64,000 bases of DNA from Coriobacteriaceae bacterium (GCA_025757745.1 CP107217.1:1922001-1986000), one strand, 5' to 3'; shown: positions 1 through 7,992, counted from the stretch's first letter. Notes: generated by a model not told the origin, from the letters alone. Translations and numbers: made by a program.

Positions 1-1
1 G

Positions 2-73
2 GTCGACATTGCCGCGGAGAACTTGCGTCATCTGCAAGCGGGTGAGACGCTCCGCCGTTGGATCGAACACTAA
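2..73 (+). CDS. C-terminal end of a dehydrogenase-like protein (partial)
   Basis: An open frame enters from the left edge and ends at TAA (71-73). The last residues read AAENLRHLQAGETLRRWIEH. An Asn-Leu pair, then an A-G-E turn and a short basic helix resembles the tail of D-isomer-specific 2-hydroxyacid dehydrogenases (ENLRRYLAGEPL-type ends), but 23 residues are too few for a firm call. A Q-family hairpin starts three bases after the stop, the same arrangement as after aroF and lacC here, which supports this being a real gene end. Confidence 0.4.
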   Translation, partial: VDIAAENLRHLQAGETLRRWIEH

Positions 74-178
74 GAATTACGCCGTTTTACAAACGGCGTA
101 ATGAGCCGACGCTGCGAGCCCGCCGTTTGGCCAACCTGCGGCGCTTTGCTGGCGCGGCCCTACCTGTGGGCTCTCGCT
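74..178 (+). repeat. Q-family element, copy 1 (3'-UTR type)
   Basis: Starts next to the stop of the upstream gene. Hairpin at 76-102 (ATTACGCCGTTT paired with AAACGGCGTAAT), then GCCGACGCTGC, then a stem GAGCCC/GGGCTC closed before TCGCTGACC. The hairpin, the GACGCTGC linker and the TCGCTG end match the copies at 42365 and 58882. The interior differs from both. The order is stop codon, hairpin, GACGCTGC, stem, as in the other copies. Confidence 0.6.
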
Positions 179-207
179 GACCATTATTCGACCAAAGGGG
201 TCTAGCG

Positions 208-702
208 CTATTTAAGCGTTGTTAGATAGCTTCTTGCGTCTTCTACGCTCATTGCTGCGACAGGCGCGTGTGAACAGAGTTTGACATCGTTGGTGACCAG
301 TAAATCTGCTTGGGAGCGCATCGCTGCCGCAATGATTAAATCGTCTTCGTAATCGCTATGGAGATTACGCTGCTTGCTCGCCATCCATATGTCACTCAGG
401 TCGCAGGGTACCGGCGTGGCAAGTTGCGACAACACGTCGAGGCAATCCCATGCAAGTGATGTCGCCGCCACGGCGGCATCTTGGGATAGTGAGCCATGCT
501 CGCGCCGATACCATGCCTTATGTTCGCTTGAAATCAAATAGAACAGGTCTTTGGACGATGTCGCCGCATACAGCAAATCCACCTGCGCCGTGCATGCATC
601 GCGTAAAAACTCAATCGCCACCGAACGACCACGTCGTGAGGGAATGAAGTAATCGAGCCACACGTTGGTGTCAACCAAGATACGCCTTGGAGCCTCACTC
701 AT
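208..702 (-). CDS. PIN-domain toxin (VapC-like ribonuclease)
   Basis: 164 aa. PIN-domain hallmarks are an N-terminal VDTNVWLDYF strand with the first acidic metal ligand (Asp11), a central DYEDDLIIAAA helix and a C-terminal LLVTND strand with the last Asp. Such proteins are Mg-dependent RNases acting as toxins, often on tRNA or rRNA. The start overlaps the stop of the upstream antitoxin gene by 8 bp, so the pair is translationally coupled with antitoxin first. The partner is a RelB-type ribbon-helix-helix protein rather than VapB, a mixed pairing seen in other genomes. The cellular target cannot be read from sequence. Confidence 0.85.
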   Translation of the reverse strand: MSEAPRRILVDTNVWLDYFIPSRRGRSVAIEFLRDACTAQVDLLYAATSSKDLFYLISSEHKAWYRREHGSLSQDAAVAATSLAWDCLDVLSQLATPVPCDLSDIWMASKQRNLHSDYEDDLIIAAAMRSQADLLVTNDVKLCSHAPVAAMSVEDARSYLTTLK

Positions 703-1075
703 ACAGCCAGCTCATCTCCTCGCCATAGCGATCCGCATAGGCATTCCGTTTGAGCTCTTCGTCGTCCGATGGCTGAGCCCTGACCATATCGATTCCCGAC
801 TCACGGCAAGCGGCAGCGAACAGCTTCGACCCCTGATCCATGAGCTCGAGCTTACGTTTGGCGGCCTTTTCGCGCTCGCGCTGTTCCGCCCGGGCACGAC
901 TGGGCAGCAGGATATCCTCGAGCGCGCCGGGCCGATCAGCCAGAGATGCCGCAAGTTGCCAGAGCGCACGCACCGCTTGGCTCGGCGTCATACCGGCCCT
1001 GGAGAGAGCGGCGTCCCCACTCCTTTTAAGATCGGCATCGAGACGCACGTTGATCTGAGCGGCTGTTGTGGTCAT
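695..1075 (-). CDS. RelB/DinJ-family antitoxin
   Basis: 126 aa. The first ~45 residues are a ribbon-helix-helix domain (AQINVRLDADLKRSGDAAL, then TPSQAVRALW), typical of RelB/DinJ antitoxins that bind DNA as dimers and repress their own operon. The C-terminal half is charged and probably wraps the toxin. It is the first gene of the pair with the PIN toxin (8-bp overlap). The AT-rich 1080-1150 region upstream is the likely autoregulated promoter, but no operator can be named. Confidence 0.8.
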   Translation of the reverse strand: MTTTAAQINVRLDADLKRSGDAALSRAGMTPSQAVRALWQLAASLADRPGALEDILLPSRARAEQREREKAAKRKLELMDQGSKLFAAACRESGIDMVRAQPSDDEELKRNAYADRYGEEMSWLYE

Positions 1076-1170
1076 GACCCCTCCTTAATACTTCAAAACT
1101 ATCATAAAACTCTATGGTAAATACGTAAAGCATGTATAGCATTTATAAGCATTAGCCGTACTCTGTACAC

Positions 1171-1205
1171 AAAAAGCCGCCGAGGCACACTGCACCTCGG
1201 CGGCC
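1171..1205 (-). terminator. Rho-independent terminator of the M18 aminopeptidase
   Basis: On the minus strand a GC-rich stem (GGCCGCCGAGG/CCTCGGCGGC) is followed directly by TTTTTG. It lies about 85 bp after the aminopeptidase stop. Confidence 0.8.
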
Positions 1206-1244
1206 ACGTATCACAGATCTAACTCGGTTTCACCCTTTGCATTT

Positions 1245-1292
1245 GCCCAGATAAAACCTGCCGAAATCAACATCCCTCTTTGGCAGGTTTTA
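1245..1292 (-). repeat. V-family short repeat, copy 1
   Basis: Reads (minus strand) AAAACCTGCC, a GGGA core, then GGCAGGTTTTATCTGGG. Related copies are at 11513, 41198 and 42789. The two ends (AAAACCTGCC/GGCAGGTTTT) are inverted repeats. It touches the stop of the aminopeptidase gene. Confidence 0.6.
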
Positions 1293-2675
1293 GAGCTCCG
1301 CGCTTTCGGCTCCGTTGATATGGAGGTCGCGCTCGTAGAAGGCGGTGAGGGCGCGGATGGCGTACATCACGTCGCGTACGCCGCCGGTCTCGTAGCTTGA
1401 GTGCATGGCCAGCTGCGGCAGGCCCACGTCCACGGCATGCATGCTCGCCTGCATATTGGACAGGTTGCCGAGTGTGGAGCCTCCGGCCATATCGCTCTTG
1501 TTGGCGAAGGCCTGTGTGGGTACGTCGGCGTCATCGCAGATGGCCTGGAACACCGCGCGGCTAAAGGCATCGGTGCAGTAGTGCTGGTTGGCGGCTTCCT
1601 TAATGACGATGCCGCCGTTGAGCACAACCTGGTTGCGGGCATCGCACTTCTCGGCGTGGTTGGGATGCACGGCATGCGCGTTGTCGCAGCTCACAAGCAT
1701 CGAGGCGGCAAGTGCGCGATGGTACGACTCGTCGTCAAAGCCCAGCGATCCGTTGATGCGGCGCAGCGCGTCGGCCAAGAACGTCGACATGGCGCCCTGC
1801 TTGGTCTCGGAGCCAACCTCCTCGTTATCAAAGCAGCAGAAGACCGAGATGTCATGCGCATTCTCGGCACCCAAAAATGCCTGCAGCGAGGTATAGGCGC
1901 AGGCCAGGTCGTCAAGCTTGGGCGTCGAGATAAACTCGTCGGCCCAGCCCCAAATGCGCGCATCCTGACGATTGACCAGGAACAGGTCGCGACCCAGAAT
2001 CTGCTCGGGCTCAACGTCCAGTTCGTCAGCGATCAGTGCGTCAAAATCTCCCTGTTTAAGCTCGCCGACGCTGATGAGCGGGCACAGGTCGACGGCTCGG
2101 TTGGGAGCAAAGCCCTCGTTAACGCCGCGGTTCATGTGGATGGCAAGGCTCGGAATGATAGCGACCTCGCGCTCGGTAGCAAGCAGGCGGCTCTCGATAC
2201 GGTCGCCCTCGCGCACCAGTACGCGGCCCGCGAGCGCCAGCGGGCGATCGAACCAAGTGTAGTCGATCATGCCGCCGTAGGCCTCGATGTTCAGACGCAG
2301 CGTCTCGCCCGCACCGTCAAGTTCGGGCACGGCCTTGACCTTAAACGTCGGAGAATCGCTGTGCGACGCCGTGAGCTGAAAATGATAGTCACCGGCAACA
2401 CCGTCCTCGCCCCACGTCGCGGCCAGGTCCTCGCCCACCTTAAAGGCAACAACGCTCGAGGTGTTGCGCTGCGTGTAATAACGCCCGCCCGGCTCGATGT
2501 CCCACGCCGCATTCTCGGGCAGGTAGGTAAAGCCCGCCTCGTCGAGCTCGGCCATAATGGTCGCCGCCGTATGGAACATGCTGGGGCATGCCTCGATAAA
2601 GTCGATAAGGTCGTTGGCGGCCTCGATATCATCGGCCGTCACATGCGCGCGCTCGGGCGTTTCCTGATCCGTCAT
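1290..2675 (-). CDS. M18-family aminopeptidase
   Basis: 461 aa, normal for M18 (aspartyl aminopeptidase/ApeB type), a zinc enzyme that removes N-terminal residues from peptides in the cytoplasm. Metal and active-site blocks are visible: TASHSDSPTFKVK (His-Ser-Asp), PKLDDLACAY (bridging Asp), FDNEEVGSETKQGA (catalytic Glu pair), SCDNAHAVHPNH and the C-terminal QLAMHSSYETGG. The start at 2675 is chosen because AAAGGGGAG precedes it by about six bases; the frame stays open upstream without a better site. Monocistronic, with a terminator downstream, divergent from the amidase gene. Confidence 0.93.
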   Translation of the reverse strand: MTDQETPERAHVTADDIEAANDLIDFIEACPSMFHTAATIMAELDEAGFTYLPENAAWDIEPGGRYYTQRNTSSVVAFKVGEDLAATWGEDGVAGDYHFQLTASHSDSPTFKVKAVPELDGAGETLRLNIEAYGGMIDYTWFDRPLALAGRVLVREGDRIESRLLATEREVAIIPSLAIHMNRGVNEGFAPNRAVDLCPLISVGELKQGDFDALIADELDVEPEQILGRDLFLVNRQDARIWGWADEFISTPKLDDLACAYTSLQAFLGAENAHDISVFCCFDNEEVGSETKQGAMSTFLADALRRINGSLGFDDESYHRALAASMLVSCDNAHAVHPNHAEKCDARNQVVLNGGIVIKEAANQHYCTDAFSRAVFQAICDDADVPTQAFANKSDMAGGSTLGNLSNMQASMHAVDVGLPQLAMHSSYETGGVRDVMYAIRALTAFYERDLHINGAESAEL

Positions 2676-2836
2676 GCTCTCCCCTTTCGCTGGGTTGATG
2701 GTCCCCTCCAGCATACCCCGCCACGCCAGCGCCGCACTCTTCATTCCGTGCTTAATTCCGCGCCACTCACCAAGTTGAGCCATCATGCCCGCGCTCCTTT
2801 TGCGACAATTGCGCTAACAGGACGAGAGGAGCCGTC

Positions 2837-3922
2837 ATGAAGCCACGTAACATTGCCATCACCTGCGGTGTCGCGGGAGTCGCCGTCGGCCTTGCCGCTG
2901 CCACCGGTATCGTTTATCACAAGCAAATCAAGTCCGCCGCGTCGCTCAAACGCTTGACCGGCTACGCGGATGGCTATGACCTGTACGCAATCGACATCGC
3001 CTACGACTACGATCTCGATCGCATCATCGCCGCTGGCGTGCGCGACGACCAGGCCTACATCGATGCCGTGGTGGCGCAGGTGCTGCCCGGTGTGCCGGCA
3101 CATGTCCAGGCGCCCCAGTTTGCCTGCAGCGCTTTTGTCGCCGTAGATGCCGAAGGCCGCGTGCGCACCGGTCGCAATTACGACTTTAAGGACGACACCT
3201 CGGCGCTGCTGGTGCGCAATCACCCACGCGGCGGCTATGCTTCCATCGGGCTTGCCGCCCTTAACAACCTGGGCGATAACACTCCACTTGACTCCGTCGC
3301 CGGACGCGCCGCGGCACTCATGGGCCCGTTTGCCCAGCTCGACGGTGTTAACGAATGCGGCGTGTTCATTGCCGTACTCACCCTGGATTCCAAGCCCTGT
3401 GACCAGGACACGCAACGGCCCGTCATCAACACCTCGCTCGCCATCCGTCTGGTGCTCGACCGTGCCGCCACCACGCAAGAAGCTGTCGACCTGCTTTTCG
3501 CCTACGACATGCACGCCATGGCAGGACGCGATTACCACTTCTTTATCAACGACGCCGCCGGTGACGCGCGCGTAGTAGAATGGGACCCGCGCGATCCGGA
3601 CCGCGCTTTCAAAGCGACTCCTGTACGCCAGGTTACGAACTTCTACGCCTGCTATGACGACGAAGTGCTGTCCAACCAAAAGAATGGCGAGCTGGGCCAT
3701 GGTAAAGAGCGCGCCGTCGCAATCGCCGATGTTCTTGACGCCCATGTCGGTGCCCAGGACGAAACGATTGTCTGGGAAGCCCTGCGTGCCGCAGCGCAAG
3801 AACCCAATCCGGAAGACATCACCAGCAATACGCAATGGTCGGTCGTCTTTGACAATACCGAACCCGCCGCCGCTATTACGCTGCGCCGCCACTGGGGCGA
3901 CGTCGACGCCTTCGCACTGTAA
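2837..3922 (+). CDS. Membrane-anchored choloylglycine-hydrolase-like Ntn amidase
   Basis: 361 aa with a strong site GAGAGGAG before ATG. Residues 6-27 form a hydrophobic segment (signal anchor or signal peptide). The choloylglycine hydrolase/penicillin acylase pattern appears at FACSAFVAVDAEG followed by TGRNYDF, which puts the expected nucleophile at Cys97, not at the N terminus. In this superfamily (linear amide C-N hydrolases) the Cys must become N-terminal, so cleavage of the first 96 residues is predicted, as in acid-ceramidase or isopenicillin acyltransferase relatives. The substrate is unknown; bile-salt hydrolases normally start at Cys2, so bile-salt deconjugation is not assumed. Confidence 0.75.
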   Translation: MKPRNIAITCGVAGVAVGLAAATGIVYHKQIKSAASLKRLTGYADGYDLYAIDIAYDYDLDRIIAAGVRDDQAYIDAVVAQVLPGVPAHVQAPQFACSAFVAVDAEGRVRTGRNYDFKDDTSALLVRNHPRGGYASIGLAALNNLGDNTPLDSVAGRAAALMGPFAQLDGVNECGVFIAVLTLDSKPCDQDTQRPVINTSLAIRLVLDRAATTQEAVDLLFAYDMHAMAGRDYHFFINDAAGDARVVEWDPRDPDRAFKATPVRQVTNFYACYDDEVLSNQKNGELGHGKERAVAIADVLDAHVGAQDETIVWEALRAAAQEPNPEDITSNTQWSVVFDNTEPAAAITLRRHWGDVDAFAL

Positions 3923-3991
3923 GGAGCCAGGCCCGTCAACCTTACGCCCGCCTGACGTTGTTTACATTTCCATACGCTTGAGCTAACACGT

Positions 3992-4024
3992 TTTACCCCC
4001 GCGTCAACAGTGTGCGGGGGTAAA
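3992..4024. other. Perfect 11-bp inverted repeat upstream of pfkA
   Basis: TTTACCCCCGC pairs with GCGGGGGTAAA around an 11-nt loop, 38 bp before the pfkA ATG. No U-run follows on the plus strand, so it may be an operator or leader hairpin rather than a terminator of the amidase gene. Confidence 0.5.
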
Positions 4025-4062
4025 CTTATGCGCATGTTATAACTTGCCCGGAAGGATTCATC

Positions 4063-5142
4063 ATGCTTAGGATCGGTCTTCTTACCAGTGGCGGCGACTG
4101 CCAGGCGCTCAACGCCACTATGCGCGGCATCGTCAAAACGCTTATGACAAATAGCGAAGAACCTATCGAGATCTATGGTTTTGAGGACGGCTACCAGGGC
4201 CTTATCTACAGCAGATTCCGCGTCATGACGCCCGCCGATTTTAGCGGCATCCTCACCCGCGGCGGCACCATCCTGGGCACGAGCCGTACGCCGTTCAAGC
4301 GCCTGAATGTTCCCGAGGCCGATGGCGTCGAGAAGGTGCCCGCAATGGTCCACACCTATCATAAACTGCAGCTCGACTGCCTGTTTATGCTGGGTGGCAA
4401 CGGATCCACCAAGACCGCCAACCGCCTGCGCGAAGAGGGCCTCAACGTTATCGCGCTGCCCAAGACCATCGATAACGACACCTGGGGCACCGAGTTGACG
4501 TTTGGCTTTACGAGCGCCATCGACGTCGCTACCAAGTGCATCGACGACATCCACACCACCGCCTCAAGTCACGGCCGCGTGTTCGTTATCGAGATCATGG
4601 GTCACAAGGTTGGCTGGATTCCGCTGTATGCCGGCGTCGCGGGCGGCGCAGATGTCATCTTGATTCCCGAGATTCCCTACGACATGGATAACGTCATCAA
4701 GACCATCGAGCATCGCATGGAGACCGGCAGCCGCTTTACTATCGTGGCCGTCGCCGAGGGCGCTATCTCCAAGGAGGACGCGGCGCTGCCCAAGAAGGAG
4801 TACAAGAAGAAGCTCGCCGAGCGCACGAGCCCGTCAATCGTGTACGACATCGCCAAGGAGATCGAGGCCAAGACCGGTCGCGAGACCCGCGTCGCCATCC
4901 CCGGCCACACGCAGCGCGGCGGCCAGCCCGACGCCCAGGACCGCATCTTTGCGACCCAGTGCGGCGTCGAGGCAGCGCTCGGCTGCCTGCGCGGCGAGTT
5001 TGGCTACATGATTGCCCTGCGCGACGGCAAGATGTGCCATATGCCGCTCGAGGATGTCGCCGGCAAGCTCAAGTTTGTCGATCCCCAGAGCGATCTGGTG
5101 CGCGAGGCCAAGGCGTTGGGCATCAGCTTCGGCGACGAATAG
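4063..5142 (+). CDS. pfkA: 6-phosphofructokinase
   Basis: 359 aa. Phosphorylates fructose 6-phosphate to the 1,6-bisphosphate. Blocks seen: N-terminal GLLTSGGDCQALNA (phosphate loop), GGTILGTSR, GGNGSTKTA, PKTIDNDTWGTE (catalytic Asp in TIDND), IEIMGHKVGWIP and IPGHTQRGGQPDAQD. The residue after the usual GGD position is Gly (ATP-type), while Lys precedes TIDND, as in pyrophosphate-type and actinobacterial group III enzymes; also, GGN replaces the usual GGD. ATP use is more likely than PPi but not certain. RBS GGAAGGA before ATG. The stop codon lies inside the outer arm of P-element A. Confidence 0.9.
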   Translation: MLRIGLLTSGGDCQALNATMRGIVKTLMTNSEEPIEIYGFEDGYQGLIYSRFRVMTPADFSGILTRGGTILGTSRTPFKRLNVPEADGVEKVPAMVHTYHKLQLDCLFMLGGNGSTKTANRLREEGLNVIALPKTIDNDTWGTELTFGFTSAIDVATKCIDDIHTTASSHGRVFVIEIMGHKVGWIPLYAGVAGGADVILIPEIPYDMDNVIKTIEHRMETGSRFTIVAVAEGAISKEDAALPKKEYKKKLAERTSPSIVYDIAKEIEAKTGRETRVAIPGHTQRGGQPDAQDRIFATQCGVEAALGCLRGEFGYMIALRDGKMCHMPLEDVAGKLKFVDPQSDLVREAKALGISFGDE

Positions 5143-5315
5143 CCTCGGCTGGAACCGCCCCCATCGGAGGCCCCAGGGCTTACCTCCCAAATCGTCCTCG
5201 GACATGTCAGGACCCCGCCGTGCGCTTCGCGCGGCGGGGTCCTTCCGTCCTGCGGAAAGATTTGGGAGGTAAGCCCTGGGGCCTCCTACGGTAACTAAGG
5301 AGACCGAGGCTATTC
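5137..5315. repeat. P-family palindrome A
   Basis: Perfect 27-bp arms at 5166-5192 and 5260-5286. Inside lie the conserved P motifs (on the minus strand TTTCCGCAGGACG and CATGTCCGAGGACG) around a GC-rich stem that could terminate transcription. Further out, GAATAGCCTCGG (5137-5148, containing the pfkA stop TAG) recurs inverted at 5304-5315, so the end of pfkA is part of the palindrome. Confidence 0.85.
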
Positions 5316-5325
5316 GCCTTCTTGC

Positions 5326-5648
5326 TGCGGGTGCCTAGGGTGGGGTGCAACGTGCATTTTCGGGAGTTTTCAGCAGCCGTGGGTGCCTGCATACTGGATT
5401 TTGGGCGAAAAGCAGGCGCCATGGGCCACGTTCTGTAAAAAATGACCAGCTCTTGAGGCATTGGGGGTCCAGGACCAGGGCATTCAACGCGGTTTTGTGC
5501 ACCCGTTCCCGTACCCGCGGGCTCCGGGATGCTGAATACTCCGGAATTTGCACGCCGCCCCCGGGGGTACCTGTGGGCAAAAAGCAACCACCCAGCCGAA
5601 ATATGCATTTTGCGGTGCGGTTTATGCAGTACAGCGGCTGTGGATGCG
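5326..5648. repeat. 320-bp non-coding repeat, copy 1
   Basis: Aligns over its whole length with 7636-7957, sharing long blocks such as GTGCCTGCATACTGGATTTT, GATGCTGAATACTCCGGAAT and TTTGCACGCCGCCCC. Frames inside are broken or overlap on all sides, so I read it as non-coding. It lies 17 bp beyond the stop of a minus-strand gene, as does copy 2 (35 bp). Inverted blocks (CTGAATACTCC and its complement) suggest a multi-stem fold. Confidence 0.8.
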
Positions 5649-5665
5649 CATGCCGCCCAGCGTTC

Positions 5666-5986
5666 TTACCGACCGATGCAACGTCGTGCGTAGCCCTTAA
5701 TGTCTTCGGTGAAACCGTCAAGGTCGTCGAGCGTGATCACGTTATCGGAAAGCAAGTTGGCAATCTCGTAATGCATGGTGCTGCGGCGAATATCGTTCAC
5801 AAGCACTCCTGAGGACAGCTTGTCCCTATTGATACGCTCTTCTAACGCCCAAAATCTACTGGACGCTTCACTGCCACCGTTCAGTATCTCGATGTACTGG
5901 CCGATGAGCATTTCCATATAGCTTTCTTGCCATTTTGGGAGCAGCTCTTTAAACAGCTTCCAGTCGCTTTCAGCTAGCTCGCCCAT
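5666..5986 (-). CDS. Uncharacterised small protein
   Basis: 106 aa from the ATG at 5986, preceded by GGAGGA; an upstream in-frame TTG at 6004 is less likely. Soluble, rich in charged helices (ESDWKLFKELLPKWQESYME, LEERINRDK), no membrane segment or signal peptide. The mix of Trp, Glu and Lys and predicted helices resembles small cytosolic proteins of unknown function; I do not recognise a family. No operon partner. The 320-bp repeat begins 17 bp after its stop and probably supplies its 3' end. Confidence 0.6.
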   Translation of the reverse strand: MGELAESDWKLFKELLPKWQESYMEMLIGQYIEILNGGSEASSRFWALEERINRDKLSSGVLVNDIRRSTMHYEIANLLSDNVITLDDLDGFTEDIKGYARRCIGR

Positions 5987-6117
5987 GCTTCCTCCACTCG
6001 ACAAGCGGACTTTGCCAAACGACTCTATTCTATTTGGTATTTTGCTCGCAACCGTGGATCAAGGGACCTTCGTTCTTCGAGTATGAACCTGAATGAACCG
6101 TTTGCTACAAAATGCGC

Positions 6118-6252
6118 CTAATTACTACGATGATTCGAATGCCTTCGACCATGCCGAAAAGGGTGAAAGTAAAACCGCAGGTAGATGGCTTGCCGATTTT
6201 CGAAAAAGATAAGTGTGGTCAGCCTCATCGAGTTCATCGTAGTAAATCGGCC
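6118..6252. repeat. CCGCAGG-type palindromic element (homologous to 63366-63517)
   Basis: TTACTACGATGA near the left end pairs with TCATCGTAGTAA near the right end. The interior holds AAAACCGCAGGTAGATGGCT and AGTGTGGTCAGCC, aligning block by block with the complement of the element at 63366-63517. No coding potential. Confidence 0.65.
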
Positions 6253-6316
6253 TTTTTCTTGGCATGCAGTGAGTTAAATGCCAGTTCCCGTGCTGGAATT
6301 GCCCGCCCCATTCGTG

Positions 6317-6382
6317 AGTTGCGGTGAAATAGGGACTGTTAGACACTCCAAGGTCCTCAACGGTCCGTATTTCACCGCAACT
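6317..6382. repeat. S-family palindrome, copy 1 (diverged)
   Basis: AGTTGCGGTGAAATA (6317-6331) pairs with TATTTCACCGCAACT (6368-6382). The same outer sequence is found at 7540 and 23365. This copy has a longer, less paired centre. Confidence 0.75.
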
Positions 6383-6432
6383 TGGAAGGGGCGAGCGGCG
6401 TTGGCCAAGCATTGTTGACGGGTTGGAACGGC

Positions 6433-7353
6433 TTAGGCTTGTTTGCGGCGCTTCCATTGCTTTCGGCACCAGCACATGAGTGCCTCTATGAAGGGAAGCG
6501 TGATGAGGATGACCCATGCGGGATGGGGCTGCGCCAAGCAAAGCCACATATAGAGAAACCAGGCAATGGCGGCTGTTGGATAGACGCTGCCGATTAGCTT
6601 AGATAGATGACGTCGGTCGATGAAGTCGCCCATCGCATAGTAGACGGGAATCAGAAAGACCAGAAAGAGCCCCATACCCCACGTGCCGCAGATGATGCCG
6701 AGCGCGAGATAGGCGAGGACGACAAGTGCAGGAAAGGGAAACTCGTTCCATGCGCGACCGATCTTGGTGTGGAAATGCTTGCCATGATGGTCGAGCTTGT
6801 CGTGTGCCTCTTTCCAGCTGGAAAACGTCTCGCCGTCGATGGTGACGGTGCCGTCGTCATTGGTATGTACACTGTGTCCATCATCCTCTAGCGTATCGAT
6901 ATGCAATCCGCCCGGCCCCACATGGACCTCTTCACCCTTGCGCTCGTTAGCCACGTGGATGCCACTCCAACCAACATGAACCTCTTCGCCTTTGTTGGGA
7001 TCAATAACATGGATACCGCGTGCGAGAGAAATATCGACAAGTGGCTTGCCGTCAGGATCCACGTGCTCGGTAGAAGACTCGGCGCCTTCAGACTCGTCCA
7101 AATTGTCTGCGCCAGAGTCACTGTCTGCCGAGTCATCGGTATCACAAACCGCTTCTCCATACAGCAGTTCATCCAGTGACACGCCATACAGCGCGGCGAG
7201 TGCAATAAGGTTATCGGTATCGGGCGAGGATTCGCTGCGTTCCCATTTGCTGACAGCTTGGCGGCTTACGCCCAACTGGGCAGCAAGAGCCTCCTGGGAA
7301 AGACCGGCAGCTTTGCGGCGATCGACGAGGCGCTGTGCCATCGCAAGATCCAT
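6433..7353 (-). CDS. XRE-family regulator with C-terminal membrane segments
   Basis: 306 aa from the ATG at 7353 (AAAGGA seven bases upstream). Residues ~5-60 are a helix-turn-helix of the XRE/Cro type (GLSQEALAAQLGVSRQAVSK). An acidic linker follows, then two near-repeats of G(I/L)H-V followed by KGEEVHVG, which could form a small beta structure. The last ~100 residues contain three or four hydrophobic helices (FPALVVLAYLALGI, GLFLVFLIPVYYAM, TAAIAWFLYMWLCL, VILITLPFIEAL). It probably binds DNA from the membrane and senses an envelope signal; the ligand and targets are unknown. It stands alone. Confidence 0.8.
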   Translation of the reverse strand: MDLAMAQRLVDRRKAAGLSQEALAAQLGVSRQAVSKWERSESSPDTDNLIALAALYGVSLDELLYGEAVCDTDDSADSDSGADNLDESEGAESSTEHVDPDGKPLVDISLARGIHVIDPNKGEEVHVGWSGIHVANERKGEEVHVGPGGLHIDTLEDDGHSVHTNDDGTVTIDGETFSSWKEAHDKLDHHGKHFHTKIGRAWNEFPFPALVVLAYLALGIICGTWGMGLFLVFLIPVYYAMGDFIDRRHLSKLIGSVYPTAAIAWFLYMWLCLAQPHPAWVILITLPFIEALMCWCRKQWKRRKQA

Positions 7354-7539
7354 AGTGGTTCCTTTCATGTGGCGACCGTAATCGAATGAGCCGAGTATGC
7401 CGAGAATAACCGGTAGCGACCACCATTTCTAGTTAGAATCTGCCCCAACCCTACCGCAACTACGAGTAGCAACCCCCTAATGGCCTGCCCTTTCATGACA
7501 AATGTCAGTACGCATAACAGCCAAGAGCCCTCTCAATAT

Positions 7540-7604
7540 GTTGCGGTGGAATAGTTCCTGTTTCATGGCTCTGCTATGCCAAACAGGAACTATTCCACCG
7601 CAAC
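7540..7604. repeat. S-family palindrome, copy 2 (perfect 24-bp arms)
   Basis: The arm starting GTTGCGGTGGAATAGTTCC (7540-7563) pairs perfectly with 7581-7604 around a 17-nt loop. It stands alone between the XRE gene and the second 320-bp repeat; there is no gene from 7354 to 7992. Confidence 0.85.
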
Positions 7605-7635
7605 TTACTATCAGGCCACGCACCCGCAGAGTAGC

Positions 7636-7957
7636 TACGGGTGCCTAGGGTAGGATGCGGCGTGCATTTTTGGGAGTATTCAGCAGCCGAGGGTGCCTGC
7701 ATACTGGATTTTGGGCGAAAGGCAGGCACCATGGGCCGCATCCTGTAAAAAACGAGCGGCTCTAGAGGCGTTGGGGCTCAGAATCGGGGCTTTCAGCGCA
7801 GTTTTGCACTCCCGCCCCCGCGCCCGCGGACTCCGGGATGCTGAATACTCCGGAATTTGCACGCCGCCCCCTGGGGCACCAGTGGGCAAAAAGCAACCGC
7901 CCCGTCAAAGTATGCATTTGGCGGGGCGGTTTATACAAAAAGGCGGTTGTGGACGCG
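7636..7957. repeat. 320-bp non-coding repeat, copy 2
   Basis: Homologous to 5326-5648 (roughly four bases in five identical by eye). Its permease-proximal end holds a good terminator. Pairs such as AGGATGCGGC and GCCGCATCCT, and GGAGTATTCAGCA with its complement, fold the middle into several stems. Confidence 0.8.
7884..7931 (-). terminator. Terminator of the FtsX permease gene
   Basis: On the minus strand AACCGCCCCG pairs with CGGGGCGGTT, followed by GCTTTTTG. It is part of the 320-bp repeat and the first strong hairpin after the permease stop. Confidence 0.75.
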
Positions 7958-7992
7958 TCAACGGCTCGCTAGAACTTGAATCCCAGAACAGG

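Noticed and set aside
1401..2840. Long open frame opposite the M18 aminopeptidase
   Set aside because: Antisense shadow of a clearly conserved gene; no domain and no ribosome site.
4063..5142. Calling the phosphofructokinase pyrophosphate-dependent
   Set aside because: Only one of the two discriminating residues supports PPi; Gly at the key site favours ATP.
5335..5812. Small overlapping open frames in the 320-bp repeats
   Set aside because: Frames are not kept between the two copies; differences fall in all codon positions.
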